Shown here piece after piece: positions 35,801 to 43,273 of a stretch of DNA of 64,000 bases; position 1 is the first letter of the stretch, and each line of letters starts with the position of its first letter. The position numbers and the translations under genes were made by a program. The notes under the pieces are model-generated. The model saw only the letters and a program-made list of their open reading frames with translations. It searched no databases and was not told the origin of the DNA. This DNA comes from Romanomermis culicivorax (taxonomy: Eukaryota; Nematoda; Enoplea; Mermithida; Mermithidae): contig CAWUHX010000250.1 in NCBI GenBank assembly GCA_963922205.1, positions 186,001 through 250,000 of the forward strand, read 5' to 3'.

Positions 35801-37260
35801 TTTTCTTCTCTCCTGCTCATTTTCCTTCATCATCTTTTCGATGAAAACCGGTGATCGAATCTACTGGATTTCACTACCTCCAACTCCTCCCCGCGTGCAT
35901 GTGTGGTGTCTACAGTTTCGAAAATGTATATACTACCAAGCTGATTCTAATGCATGAAATCGGAAAAATTAAAAACTTTATGAGCAACACTGTTATCTTG
36001 CACGAGACAAACATCGGTTATCTTCGTGCACAAAAAGATTTTGTCGACATTACCTGTTCAGAAAACGCTTCTTTATGCTCTAAAATCAGAAGTTCTTCTC
36101 TTCTAATTCTGCGGATTGGTTTATCCACTATTTTTTCCAAATCACGCTTTTTGTGGAAAAGACCTCCGGAAAAGAGGGAAATGTTGGGGGTTCGACATGA
36201 AAAAGGAGAATTTCCGTGTATTTTAGGAGGTTAAAATCTCAAAATCTGCAATTTTTTGTAACTATACCTTTGAACATGAAGCCTAGTATGAATTCAGAAT
36301 CATCCTGCATTTTAGAATGTCAGAACCCAAAAAAATTTTCCGTGCTACACTTTTGTGCTATATATGAAGGACATGAACTGAAGTGATATGCGAAAGAAGG
36401 TTTTTACAAAAATGCACGCAAAATAGTCTTTTAACGTAAAAATGTTCTATGTATACAGTGAGGCAAGGGAAAGAAGGAGGAGTAGTATAGCCGAGCGCTG
36501 TACGCCTGCTGTATTGAGGGGACCGCTGAATCATACAGCACCCTCTCCGACGTGACATGGCGAGTTAAAAAAGGTCGCGGTACGGGAGTAAGTACTACCT
36601 TCACACCATGTGGAATTTTATCCCTATCTAAATTTCTGACCTTGAGTATGTTCGATATGTACAATTCGTATGTGACCAACCATCGTTAATAAGAAACTCT
36701 TCATATTTTCTTAGACAGAATTTTTACTCCTTGCATATTCATGACAAATCGTGATGCTTTTTCAGGAAGAAGACGCCGAGAAACAGGTGACTTTCCTGGC
36801 GCTAAAATTATTTTGGGTCAAGTGGCGGACAAATCGCTAGTCAAATCTAAACGAATCGGTTTCATAGGTGATAAAGGTCGTCCACCAAGAAGTAAATTAT
36901 CGTTCTAGTTCCATGAAATGTATAATCAGAGATACGATCCGTTATTCGCGAAAATTTTCGTAAAATTCTTGAAATTCAAACCGAATTTTTAATTCTCTCT
37001 TTCGGTTCTTCTAACTGTAAAAAATTTCAGGTGGATACCGTATCCTCGATGATCACGATCGTGAAATTGGTACAATAACGAGCGGTTGCCCGTCGCCATG
37101 TTTAAAAAGGAACATATCGATGGGTTATTGCGCGACGGAGTTTTCGGCTTTAGGTAGTACGTTACGTATCGCCGCCGCCGGGTCATTGTCCTCAAACGCC
37201 GTAGTTCAAGTTTCGAAACTGCCTTTCTTGCCCACGCGTTATCACTCGAAACCGAAATGA
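5848..37260 (+). CDS. AMT: Aminomethyltransferase, glycine cleavage T-protein, seven exons
   Basis: AMT moves the methylene group from the H-protein-bound intermediate to tetrahydrofolate and releases ammonia, in the mitochondrial glycine cleavage system. Exons: 5848-6092, 13205-13394, 30483-30570, 32725-32873, 33410-33596, 36766-36891 and 37031-37260. All introns are GT-AG and the phases agree, giving 1,215 nt (404 codons plus TGA); the human protein has about 403 residues. Landmarks are [13 protein letters not shown] and [10 protein letters not shown] (exon 1), GIEDDLIVT and YLYVVTNAG (exon 2), [15 protein letters not shown] (exon 4), [16 protein letters not shown] (exon 5), and [13 protein letters not shown] (exon 7). 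The start at 5848 opens an Arg/Ala-rich segment that fits a mitochondrial targeting peptide. Introns are 7112, 17088, 2154, 536, 3169 and 139 bp, most of them repeats. No disabling change is seen. Confidence 0.93.
6093..7216. repeat. AMT intron 1, 5' part: palindromic CCATATGGCTAGCC repeats
   Basis: After unremarkable intron sequence, 6720-7216 carries motifs such as CCATATGGCTAGGC and GCTTGCCATATGG separated by C-rich runs. The same arrangement recurs at 14190-14340. It looks like a palindromic MITE family, but I could not fix its ends or a target duplication. The copy at 14190-14340 is useful because it is the empty site for the hAT insertion at 7217. Confidence 0.5.
7217..8520. mobile_element. 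hAT-type element, CAGCGTTTTTTTTGTGC family, copy 1
   Basis: The 1,304-bp element starts CAGCGTTTTTTTTGTGC and ends GGCACAAAAAACACTA. It is flanked by TAGGGACC (7209-7216) and AAGGGACC (8521-8528), 7 of 8 identical. The subterminal parts have many TTGTGCC/GGCACAA motifs in both directions. The flanks, once joined, match uninterrupted sequence near 14290-14330 (GGTAGCCTTTGGGACC then CCCATACTTTTGGTCGG), which is an empty site. The interior has no intact frame and is itself invaded by a TA-flanked palindrome at 7554-7786. A related shorter copy is at 27570-28187. Confidence 0.85.
7554..7786. mobile_element. Palindromic MITE with TA duplication
   Basis: The two arms, of about 60 bp, are near-perfect inverted repeats beginning AGGTAAAGTGGGGTGAC and flanked by TA on both sides (7552-7553, 7787-7788). 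A second inverted pair (GTGTAGACAACC/GGTTGTCTACAC) sits in the centre. The GTGGGGTGACTTTG-type end resembles the pogo-type element at 15948-17196, so this is probably a Tc1/mariner-pogo class MITE. Confidence 0.8.
8521..9879. repeat. Intron 1 repeats with a GC-hairpin motif
   Basis: The stretch holds a decayed GCGCGAAGCTCC hairpin motif near 8875 of the dispersed family described in the findings, and a hAT transposase relic at 9392-9625. A second hAT-derived stretch may surround that relic, but its ends are not clear. Confidence 0.4.
9392..9625 (+). pseudogene. hAT transposase C-terminal relic
   Basis: The short frame contains [19 protein letters not shown], which resembles the hAT dimerisation segment (usually a run of aliphatic residues, then S-A-x-x-E-R-x-F-S). 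Upstream and downstream frames are closed, so only this fragment of the transposase remains. It lies inside AMT intron 1 and has no visible host role. Identification is by motif only. Confidence 0.5.
9880..11051. mobile_element. Long inverted-repeat (fold-back) element
   Basis: Two arms of about 340 and 330 bp (9880-10222 and 10722-11051) are inverted copies of each other and both end in AACTAGTT. They share GATGGGGCAGAAAAAAGG and the run from the ACTTTC region to GGCAGGAG. The 500-bp centre contains a smaller TIR element (10294-10523) and one GC-hairpin motif (GGCGCTTCGCGC at 10684). I see no target duplication: the left flank is a TA microsatellite. No coding potential. Confidence 0.8.
10294..10523. 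mobile_element. Small TIR element (MITE) in the fold-back centre
   Basis: The ends CTGGTTGCACTAAC and GTTAGTGCAACCCAG are inverted repeats of 14-15 bp enclosing about 200 bp with no reading frame. The target duplication is unclear, so the superfamily is unknown. Confidence 0.6.
11160..12190. repeat. 98-bp minisatellite, about ten copies
   Basis: The block CCCCGTGGTCGAAAACC recurs at about 11262, 11358, 11457, 11555, 11653, 11751, 11849, 11946, 12047 and 12147, a period of 97-101 bp with a mode near 98. Each unit also contains AATCACGAAAATACG..TTGTTTACA and a GTGTAAAGTGATCGC-like part. Long minus-strand frames across it come from the repeat and are not credible genes, because the period is not a multiple of three. 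Confidence 0.9.
12191..13204. repeat. End of AMT intron 1 with a diverged direct repeat
   Basis: The segments at 12828-12890 and 13062-13120 are diverged direct copies (AGTAAATGAGTTTCCAAA and AGTAAATGAATTTCCAAA, followed by TAAGACCGC- or TAGACCCGG-type sequence). An upstream acceptor for AMT exon 2 at 13141 would also be in phase. It would add about 21 residues that have no counterpart in the family, so I use the acceptor at 13204. Confidence 0.55.
13883..14000. repeat. hAT-like terminus CAGGGTTCATAGCGACCGGG
   Basis: The segment opens with CAGGGTTCATAGCG followed by repeated ACCGGGAAAA blocks. A matching terminus in the opposite orientation lies at 18470-18514 (CGCTATGAACCCTG), and a variant end, GTGTATGAACCCTG, lies at 18038-18052. 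The 8-bp flanks of these ends do not match each other, so they belong to separate or truncated copies. CAGGG ends are typical of hAT elements. Confidence 0.5.
14160..14600. repeat. CCATATGGCTAGCC palindrome copy (hAT empty site)
   Basis: This is a copy of the 7090-7216 repeat with CCATATGGCTAGCC at 14233 and GGCTAGCCATATGG at 14281. It continues, uninterrupted, into CCCATACTTTTGGTCGG, which at 7209-8530 is split by the 1.3-kb hAT insertion. It ends in C-rich runs near 14580. Confidence 0.6.
15948..17196 (+). mobile_element. pogo-type (Tc1/mariner) element with TA duplication
   Basis: The 1,249-bp element has inverted ends CCGTCAAGTGGG and CCCACTTGACGG between TA dinucleotides (15946-15947 and 17197-17198). 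The subterminal sequence repeats TGGGGTAACTTTGGACA-like blocks on both sides. It is inserted in a dispersed repeat whose other copies read TCAACACGTCAA without a break at this site. An HTH fragment (16398-16625) lies inside. The catalytic DDE part is not visible, so the copy is non-autonomous. Confidence 0.85.
16398..16625 (+). pseudogene. Pipsqueak/CENP-B-type HTH fragment of a pogo transposase
   Basis: The frame starts at ATG with [13 protein letters not shown] and continues through [19 protein letters not shown] and [12 protein letters not shown]. This is the psq-type helix-turn-helix that opens pogo/Tigger/CENP-B-like transposases and binds the element ends. It stops after about 75 codons with no CENP-B domain or DDE catalytic core behind it. 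The matching TIRs of the enclosing element support the assignment. Confidence 0.8.
17500..18514. repeat. Mixed intron repeats with hAT-like ends
   Basis: The stretch carries ACCGGGAAA-rich blocks and two GAACCCTG termini (18052 and 18514) related to 13883. The sequence AAAGTCAGGCGATTTTTTTGG near 18015 matches AAAGTCAGGTGATTTTTTGG near 13982. No frame of interest. Confidence 0.5.
18515..20199. other. Intron 2, no recognised feature
   Basis: The sequence is AT-rich and without a recognised gene. A minus-strand frame at 19539-19781 ([15 protein letters not shown]...) is read through AATATAATATAATAAA-type sequence and is not recognised. It may be the 3' tail of an old retroelement. Confidence 0.35.
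20200..20830 (-). repeat. Dispersed GC-hairpin repeat, copy B (inverted)
   Basis: This is an inverted copy of the 650-bp repeat of 15660-17500 and 23060-23780. It contains GGTAGACATGCTAAAAGCC and GTTATAACCGGCGCAAGG, followed by AAAATTTTGAGATTT. It lacks the pogo insertion and so serves as an empty site. Confidence 0.7.
20831..21780. other. Intron 2, no recognised feature
   Basis: No gene or element end was recognised. Frames at 20770-21084 and 21452-21637 are low-complexity or lack context. Confidence 0.35.
21781..22690. repeat. Cluster of GC-hairpin motifs
   Basis: Four hairpin motifs occur in 900 bp: CCGGCGCCCAGCGCCCGG (21792), CCGGCGCCTAGAGCCGGG (21916), a decayed copy (22280), and the perfect CCGGCGCGAAGCGCCGG (22637-22653, 7-bp stem, 3-nt loop). 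Each is followed by AAAATTTT. They belong to the dispersed family of 15660-17500. Confidence 0.75.
23060..23780 (+). repeat. Dispersed GC-hairpin repeat, copy C (with insertion)
   Basis: The third long copy of the 650-bp repeat ends with AAAAATTTTCCGGCGCTTGGTGCTGG. A 180-bp segment beginning GCAGACTACCCC (about 23287-23470) is inserted at nearly the same place as the pogo element in copy A, between GATCAACACG and a second CAACACGTCAACTTTC. Confidence 0.7.
24452..25242. mobile_element. hAT-type element, CAGGCTTTTTTTT ends (inner, nested)
   Basis: The 791-bp element starts CAGGCTTTTTTTTCGTC and ends AAAAAAAAGCCTG, with an exact duplication CGAGCGAG (24444-24451, 25243-25250). Subterminal TTTAGGAGCC/GGCTCCTAAA repeats occur on both sides. 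It carries the C-terminal transposase relic at 24826-25122. It is inserted in the outer element 24058-25518. Confidence 0.9.
24826..25122 (-). pseudogene. hAT transposase dimerisation-domain relic
   Basis: The minus-strand frame contains [15 protein letters not shown] followed by [17 protein letters not shown]. This is the hAT C-terminal dimerisation motif (x-A-G-V-E-R-x-F-S-x-x-N-R-x-K-T). The N-terminal zinc finger and most of the catalytic RNase H-like domain are absent. It lies inside the inner nested element, which is therefore a deletion derivative of an autonomous hAT. Confidence 0.8.
25547..25980. repeat. C-rich low-complexity repeat
   Basis: The stretch has runs of C (25794-25816) and TTTCGGCGC/TTCGGCGCC repeats between 25600 and 25915. 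Open frames in several phases are by-products of the base composition. Confidence 0.5.
25991..26138. mobile_element. 148-bp hAT-type MITE
   Basis: The ends CAGGGCCATGCAC and GCGCACGACCCTG are imperfect inverted repeats with an exact 8-bp duplication GTTGTAAT (25983-25990, 26139-26146). The interior holds two long C runs. It has no coding capacity. Confidence 0.82.
26338..26570. repeat. CTGTTTTTTATAAAATGCTTCC family MITE (decayed)
   Basis: The piece starts TTGAAATGCTTCCAAAAAATG.GAGTGGAAAG and follows the same internal order as the copy at 59360-59604. The ends are worn and no target duplication is visible. Confidence 0.5.
27394..28481. mobile_element. hAT-type element, CAGTGTTGCCTGATG ends
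   Basis: The 1,088-bp element has inverted ends CAGTGTTGCCTGATG and CATTTGGCAGCACTG. Flanks are GGACGAGG (27386-27393) and TGACGAGG (28482-28489), 7 of 8 identical. The subterminal parts repeat GCGGTTTTT in both directions. It contains a nested copy of the CAGCGTTTTTTT family (27570-28187). No transposase frame is left. Confidence 0.78.
27570..28187. mobile_element. hAT-type element, CAGCGTTTTTTTTGTGC family, copy 2
   Basis: It starts CAGCGTTTTTTTCGTGC and ends GGCACAAAAAAACACTG, with the same subterminal GTGCCAATTGGCAC palindromes and internal GC-hairpin motif as the copy at 7217-8520. The flanks GCTAGCCG and GTTGGCGG agree in only 5 of 8 positions, so the target duplication is worn or the copy rearranged. 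Confidence 0.65.
28482..30482. other. End of AMT intron 2
   Basis: GGGGACGGG-rich blocks at 27330-27390 and 28940-28970 and the inverted pair TTTAGTGATCGTA/TACGATCACTAAA (27313, 28967) suggest an older element surrounding 27394-28481. A decayed copy of the CTATAGTCTG MITE family lies at about 29350-29512. The rest is plain AT-rich intron. Confidence 0.4.
30855..31676. mobile_element. Non-autonomous hAT-type element, TAGTGCTTCA family, copy 2
   Basis: The 822-bp copy has TAGTGCTTCACAC at the left and GTGTGAAGCACTA at the right, with an exact 8-bp duplication ATGCCACC (30847-30854, 31677-31684). It aligns with 414-1177 over its whole length and has the same orientation. It lies in AMT intron 3 and has no coding capacity. 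Confidence 0.9.
33597..34741. other. AMT intron 5, 5' part
   Basis: A GGAACGGAACGGAGTGGAA-type block with its inverse TTCCGTTCAGTTCGGTT lies at 33845-34030 and may be a decayed short-TIR element. Nothing else is recognised. Confidence 0.35.
34742..35662. mobile_element. hAT-type element with TAGGGATG ends
   Basis: The 921-bp element starts TAGGGATGTTCCGGTTAACC and ends ACCGGTCTATCCCTA. The 8-bp flanks are TAAGTACC (34734-34741) and TAATTACC (35663-35670), 7 of 8 identical. Subterminal AACCGAAACCG blocks are repeated at both ends. A minus-strand relic of the hAT transposase (35040-35364) lies inside. It is inserted in AMT intron 5. Confidence 0.87.
35040..35364 (-). pseudogene. hAT transposase relic (frameshifted)
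   Basis: One minus-strand frame reads [21 protein letters not shown]. After a frameshift near 35160 another reads [16 protein letters not shown], matching the hAT LAT.LDPR.K motif that precedes the dimerisation domain. The two pieces are in the expected order. Only a short C-terminal part of the transposase is left, so the element is non-autonomous. Confidence 0.7.
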
Positions 37261-38195
37261 GAGATAATCAGAAAATTTTCTCGTTTTTAATTGAGAGGGA
37301 GCACTTATTTATATAATGGGTATATTTATTTATTTTTTCATGTTGCGAGTTGTGCTGGTACGCTTTTTCATATTATTCAATAACATTTATCGTCATACAC
37401 CTTGTGCTATAATATGTCAGATTATAAATTTTCGGAATGAACTATATCAAGTGTCATCTCGTTGCCAATGTAATATTTCTGTACATAACCATTTCAGATG
37501 TGATATTTTTCGGATCGGACTCACTTTCTACTATACATGACGGCAGCCAAAATCTGCTAGGATGCTTAATGAGGGATGGGCGGAGCTTCACATCCTGTAG
37601 CGGGAATTCCTGTTTCCATGAGACAATGTCCGGAAAAATTTTAGCATTTTATACAAGTTAAAAATAAACTGCCCTGAAAATTATATGATGGAGTAAATCG
37701 ATGCTACAATAAGACAAAGTTTTAAAATTCTCGTCTTTTCCGATTTTTGACAAATATTTATTTCAACTTATTGTCACGAGAAGTGACAAAGTTTAAAATA
37801 TTATATTGTATTTTTGATCGTAATTTTTCCGAGAAATAATCCGGTAATAACCAGTTTTGTACAATAGGTGTTTACGCGTTTCCTGCACCAAAAATTATAC
37901 CTATATGCACAACGCTTCACTTTTTTCCGCCGGATTTTCGTCATTGTTTTATATGTTTAATTTTCTCAGCAGATCAAATCTAAAACACTAATGGGTTTTT
38001 GGGAAATGGGCCGCTCTGGCCCATTAGGATGTGTGGAAATGCAACAGAAAGTATGGGACTGTAGTGACAGAACCTACGTCCTAAGTGGTGCGGGTCTAGT
38101 TTGGAGATAGACCCCTTCTGAAAGATGGGAAGAAAAAATAGCTCGTTCAGTCATAGAAATTGTCCACTCATTGGAGAGTCGTTTTTTCGAGACTG
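37261..38195. other. AMT 3' flank
   Basis: AAAAATAAACTG at 37661-37672 is a possible polyadenylation signal about 400 bp after the AMT stop codon. The remaining sequence shows no gene. The LTR element begins at 38196. Confidence 0.4.
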
Positions 38196-39605
38196 TGTCA
38201 CGTGCCGCTCAATTCCCCCAACGTCACGTGATTCCGATCATGTCAATATTTTGCTTTTCTTCATGATTTGTTTATTACTCATTCATGTTTCCGTTTATTT
38301 CATTTTTACACATGCATTTTGTGTTCGTTTTTATATTTTCATGCATTTCTATGTTTCGTTTTGTTGTATTTTTATTTCTTTATGAACGCGGGCTACAGTA
38401 GGCCCTTTAGCTAAAAACTTCCGCCAGCCGTGCTCCACGAGCACATGGCTATTTTTGGTGCATTCCATGCACCTCTTATCACCAAAAATTAGCTTCGTTT
38501 TTGTTACGCAAAAACGACTAGCTAAGAAGTTTAGCTAAAGACGTTCATATGCTTAGCATAGGTACTGCAGCCGGCCTCAGTGCTAAACGCATGTGAACGA
38601 AAAAATGTCTATGTGCTCATAGGCATCTTCTGCATCGCGTCTAGCTGCAGAAGTTAGCTTGGACGCCGAGAAACTCCGCCCAAGCTGCAGCTGTAGCCAA
38701 ACATGTCCTTAAAAGGACATGTTTTTCTAATTTTTCGCTCATTCCTGGGTTTACCCATGCGTCCGATTTTGTTGTCAGCGTCCGCCGCCTGTTGCCTAAT
38801 TTGAATAAATTCGAATACCTACTCCTACTGCGTCCGCCGCCTTATAGCATATAAAATTGCATAAATTTATACCCTCCTACCGCGTCCGCCGCTTACCCGT
38901 CTACAGTACCCGCTGCCCATCAGTGCCAGGTGTCCGACCGCTCCGGTTAGCAGAAGAACGTTGGAGAATCGCCTCCCGATAGCCGAAACTCGTCGCTAGG
39001 ACTCGTGTGGATCGCATCCCCGCTCCAGTGCCAGAAGACCGAAAGTATCCAGGGACTTGCTGCCCGATTCGTCGAATCGCTTGAGAAACAGGACTAGGTG
39101 AGTCTTCTCAGGGGATTATTGTTGTTTGTGGGGTATTTGTTGGGGAACCCTTCTTAAGTCGGTTTCCCAGGTTTTCCACAGATAAGTAGGGCCTCCACCT
39201 CTCAGGTTCGGGCTAAAACGGGGCTGTCTGGTTCATAACCGGGTCCCACAAATTAGGTCATTTTACGGGTGACCCTGTCCCCACTCTCACTGAGCAGGAC
39301 TCAGGGATTGTCGCACCTAGCCTGGCGGCGTTATCCATTACCCTACAGTAAGACCCCAGGACAACACCAGAGAGCACCAGCTATGGGTCTCCCTATAACC
39401 ACCATTCGCCAGGTTAGGCCCCCAACGCCAACCAGGGGAACCTGGGGAAAATGCCAGTATCCATCAGGAGTCACAGCCTATTACTCACTGTAATAGGATC
39501 AATCTGATATGGTTCACCATCAATGTGACGTCTAAAACACGGTACTACCTGATGTGATACCCAAACCTCCCCAGCTCCCCCATCAAAACTGGCAAAAACG
39601 TGACA
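38196..39605 (+). repeat. 5' LTR
   Basis: It begins TGTCACGTGCC and ends AAAACGTGACA. The inverted TGTCAC/GTGACA ends are typical. It contains T-rich sequence, then GTCCGCCGCC repeats (38770-38895). At 39098 it has a strong donor-like GTGAGT after AACAGGACTAG, which could serve to splice a subgenomic RNA. Small frames in it are duplicated in the 3' LTR and are not genes. Confidence 0.95.
39098..39103 (+). promoter_or_regulatory. Candidate splice donor in the LTR
   Basis: GACTAG followed by GTGAGT fits the donor consensus and is conserved in both LTRs; the diverged solo LTR at 58938-60497 has a matching GGTAAGT. Spliced RNAs are used by env-bearing LTR elements, so a role in making an Env message is plausible but unproven. 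Confidence 0.4.
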
Positions 39606-39623
39606 TGGCGAAGCTGGAAAATC
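39606..39623 (+). other. Primer-binding-site candidate
   Basis: The interior starts TGGCGAAGCTGGAAAATC directly after the LTR. TGG at this place is the complement of a tRNA CCA end, as in other LTR elements. I cannot assign the tRNA from memory with confidence. Confidence 0.5.
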
Positions 39624-40770
39624 GACCTTAAGTCTGGCACTCGCTCTTAAGTGCAAAAACTTCACCCTTGGGCCGGAACTACCCCCAGGTCCGGTTATTT
39701 CCCATTTTCAGTCGGACAAGCCCCCTTAAAATTGGGTATTAGCCATCCAATAAGTCGGAGACCCCCCCAAATTCAGGTTTACTGCCTAATGGGTCGGGAA
39801 TGTCCCTTATTTCGGATTACCATTACTGTAGGTCGGAAATTTCCCCCTGAAAGAGAGTGTTATTACTGTAAGTCGGAAATTTTCCCGTGCCACCGAGAGT
39901 TATTACTGTAGGTCGGGAATTTATCCCTTAAAATCGAGTTTAATTACTGTAAGACGGACATCGCCCTTACGAGTGATCTAAATGTGATCTATATGTGTAA
40001 ATAATTATCTCATGCGTGTGTATCGCCCCTATGAGTAATAAATTCCCCCTGAGTCGAGTTATTTACCCCCAGAGCGAGTTAAATGTCCTCAGAATCGAGT
40101 TATTTGCCCCAGAGTTGAGTTATATATCGAGTGTTCTGTATTTCTCCTCTGAATAATCCTGTATCTTCTACATACTTAGTCTGTGTTATAAATTCCCTCA
40201 TTCTCCTTTCACCTTTTATTTTCTTTTACCTCTCTCTCATTTGGGTGGTATACTGTAACCCTCAGGGTGGGTGCCGTTACAGTACGCCTGTGCCCATTCT
40301 GGTACTGTAACTACAGTATACCCATACGCCGGTACTGGTATCACAGCTGTAGGGGTTGAGGGCCTCTCCTGACTGTCGGAGGTCCATGACCCCATGATAC
40401 CGTACACCTTCCACGTATGATTCTGGACGTCATACGTGGCTGCGATCTGTTAACTGTGTACAGTATTTTTTTTGTATGTCGGCGGAAACTGTTCGAATTG
40501 CTCACTTTTCTGGCCCCAAAATTTTACACCTACTGTTTACACATTTAACACGCGTATGTCCAAATCTCGTATTTTCTGCTTTTCTGTTATTTTTCCCTCC
40601 ATTTTTTCTCGGTCATCTGAGCGGTGTCAAAAAAAAAAAATTGTTGTTTTACGCCACCGCTACAGTATGACACCCTTATGTACATCTCTCTCTTTTTTGA
40701 TTTCTACTTACTGTAAGGTCTCTCTCTTTTCCGGTTGTTGCATCTAGACCATAGACTTTACGGGTCATGC
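39624..40770. repeat. Leader, proximal part with short tandem repeats
   Basis: No gene is visible. TTACTGTAGGTCGGAAATTT-like units of about 50 bp repeat between 39815 and 39960, and ATCGAGTTATTTGCCCC-like units repeat between 40038 and 40130. ACAGTAC/TACTGTAAC motifs cluster at 40250-40345. Confidence 0.7.
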
Positions 40771-40774
40771 TCTT

Positions 40775-41814
40775 TGACGTCAGCAACAACAGCGTTATGG
40801 GTTGTTGTTGTCGTGTGGTTCAGCCTCACGGATGCAACCATCGACATCTGCAACAGCCGCTTCACTTGCTGTTGCTTTAAGGGGTGGATAGCCCTCTGGG
40901 TTCTACTCCTGACGTCAGCAACGATGACATCATGTGTTGTTGTTTTAAGTTAATACTCCTGCAGTACTGACTCCTGACGTCTGCAACAGCTGAAGCTCAC
41001 GTTGTTGCAACAGGTTCGGCTGGTCTCCTGCACCCCATCTGTGGCGTCAGCAATGGTGACGCACCGTGTCACTATTCAAAGATGTGCAGGTCTTACGGGT
41101 GCCACATCTAACGTCTGCAACAACTACATCTCATGTCATTGACTTAAGGTATCAGACCCTCGGTTCCACCTTTTGACGTCAGCAACGGCACCATCAAGTG
41201 TTGCTGTATGCCGATGGTTGGCTTCAGGGCCCTATTGCTGACGTCAGCAATGACAATGTATCATGCTCTCGCAGCAGGAATTGAGGTTACATGATCCTAT
41301 TTCTGACGTCTGCAACAGTAACATTACGTGCTACTGCAGGGGTTTTGCTGGCCTTAGGCACTCACCCCTGGCGTCTGCAACTGCGACATGATACTTGAAT
41401 ACTCTTATCCCAGGCACCTGCAGTCAGCACCAAGGTCACGTGTTGGTTCATACCCCCTACCTTTTGACGTCAGCACCAGGTTACTGTCAGTCCTATGAGT
41501 ATTCCACTTGAGTCGTAGGTGGTTGCTGGCGCATGGTCCTATCACCTGCTGCTCTTGCCAAAGGGTTGGTGTGTGTCTGAGACTGATGCCTGGGAAACAT
41601 CAGTCCACATACATACACCACCTGAGACGCTCTCTAGTCCGTACTGATCAGGTTGTCCGCCCGGGTAGCGGCACCGTTGATCAGCACCTGGCTGCCTTTA
41701 AGCTTTAACTGCAGGTTTGAACGAGTTGCACTCGGCCTCAGCTGGGTTGGTTGTTTAACTCGTGTAGACGGTAGGCATTTGCAGTCAGTACTGCCTGTGT
41801 TTGACGTCTGCAAG
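40775..41814 (+). promoter_or_regulatory. Array of about 13 TGACGTCAGCAAC-like sites
   Basis: Sites start at about 40775, 40843, 40910, 40975, 41042, 41109, 41174, 41239, 41304, 41369, 41419, 41465 and 41802. Up to 41369 the spacing is remarkably even, 65-68 bp. Six of them are TGACGTCAGCA (CRE plus half Maf site) and others have one or two changes. The site at 41236-41249 is the full palindrome TGCTGACGTCAGCA. The sequence between the sites is not clearly repeated beyond AACA/CATC-rich patches. The core is a known binding motif of bZIP proteins (ATF/CREB, large and small Maf). The position in the leader mirrors the insulator of Drosophila gypsy, which consists of repeated zinc-finger sites. 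Function here is inference. Confidence 0.75.
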
Positions 41815-43273
41815 GGTTAAGCAGCCTTCTTGTAAATTTCTTATCTAAATTCACTCATTCTCTTTCATCTCATCAAGCTGTCATACATAGATCTTCTTTA
41901 GTGTCCCCACCGTAGTGATTCCCGAGGGACCGCGGCACAGCCTCCGGTTGGGCCTAGAGTGTATAGGACCCCCTGTCATATTTCATTCACTTGAAAGCCT
42001 TCGTTAACTGGCTTAATGATGCCCGCGCTAGAGTCGCCACTGACCCAGAGTCCGCCTCCGCGGTCCACCCCTGTTAGTCATGTAATGTAATAGGCACCGT
42101 TGAGTCGGAATCTGCGAAGGTATCGAGTACGCCTCAATACATAACTGGGTCCGCCTCAGTTATTTACACTCAATTATTCACCCAGGGACACCTTGTACCC
42201 GTGATCCCTTAGATGTTTTCGGGTGCGCCCTCAAAACATCCAGAGTAAATTCATCTTAACTGACTGAGTGTGTCAGAATAGCACCCTTGGTACCCGTGCT
42301 CTCTCTCTCTTCCACTGTGTGACCTGCGAGCCTCATTTCATCTCAGTGATAGGCAACCCGGCCACCAGCTGTATATAATACTCCTGGAGAGTGTCTGTTC
42401 TGTTCGGAATGCGGGCTCCCGTTTCGAACACGGCTGTAAGTTACTTGCTAATGTCGTCCAACACGGAACCTCTGTATAGTCCATCACACTGTACAGAGAT
42501 CGCAATCGCTCCTGGCGAGTGAGGCCCATTGCGTAACTGCGCGACCCCTCTGCGTAACTGGGTTTGTAAATTAGTTTTGTCCCTATTTATTGCTCCCTTT
42601 TAAGTTCACTTTCAGTTGTCCACACCCTTTTTACCTTATGCCACTTTATGCGCTACTCCTGGTGAGTAGGATCTTGCCGGCTACGAGTCCGCCTCGCCCC
42701 AAGATTTGTAAACTAGTACAAACGGTCGAACCTCCAGGAAAAATCCCTCCTGAGCGGGTTTATCCGTCATCTCATTTCTCGGCAGGAAAACCGCCTTTTC
42801 TGTCTCCTCATCTATCCTTCTCTCCTTTTCGGCTATTCTAATTGCCGGGTCCAGGCCCCAACTCTACATCCTCTTGGTCGGGATCGATTCCCCCATATCT
42901 CAGGCCATGCCCACATCCATCACGGGCGACCAGATAAATTACCTTCTGCGTCACCCTGGTGTACTCTGATCTTGCATCTTACAATCTTATTCCCATTCTA
43001 GCTCCATTTTCGTGGTCGCTAGTCTTAAACTAAATCAAGTTCACGTCACAAACGCCGTCGCGCACGCGTTTTTCGAATTCACGCGCTCTTTCGCCGCGAA
43101 TTCAAAAGTAGTACTCACTTTCACTTTACACAATAGAGACACCTCTTCGTTCCTGCCATCTCAGTACCCAGCCTGTACGGACCAGTGAGCCGCTCTCTAT
43201 TCAACTTGACTTAATTGCTTCACGGGCAAGAACGTCTGTTCTAACCACCTTATGGGAAAACAAACCCTCGGAC
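41815..43273 (+). other. Leader, distal part
   Basis: About 1.5 kb without a supported gene before gag. It is C+T-rich with several short frames that lack any recognisable motif. CTCTCTCTCT and CCTCTC patches occur. The gag start codon follows at 43274. Confidence 0.5.

Noticed and set aside
39269-39493. Open frame of 74 codons duplicated at 54052-54276
   Set aside because: It lies in the LTR and is duplicated only because the LTR is. It has no motif and is not expected to be a gene.
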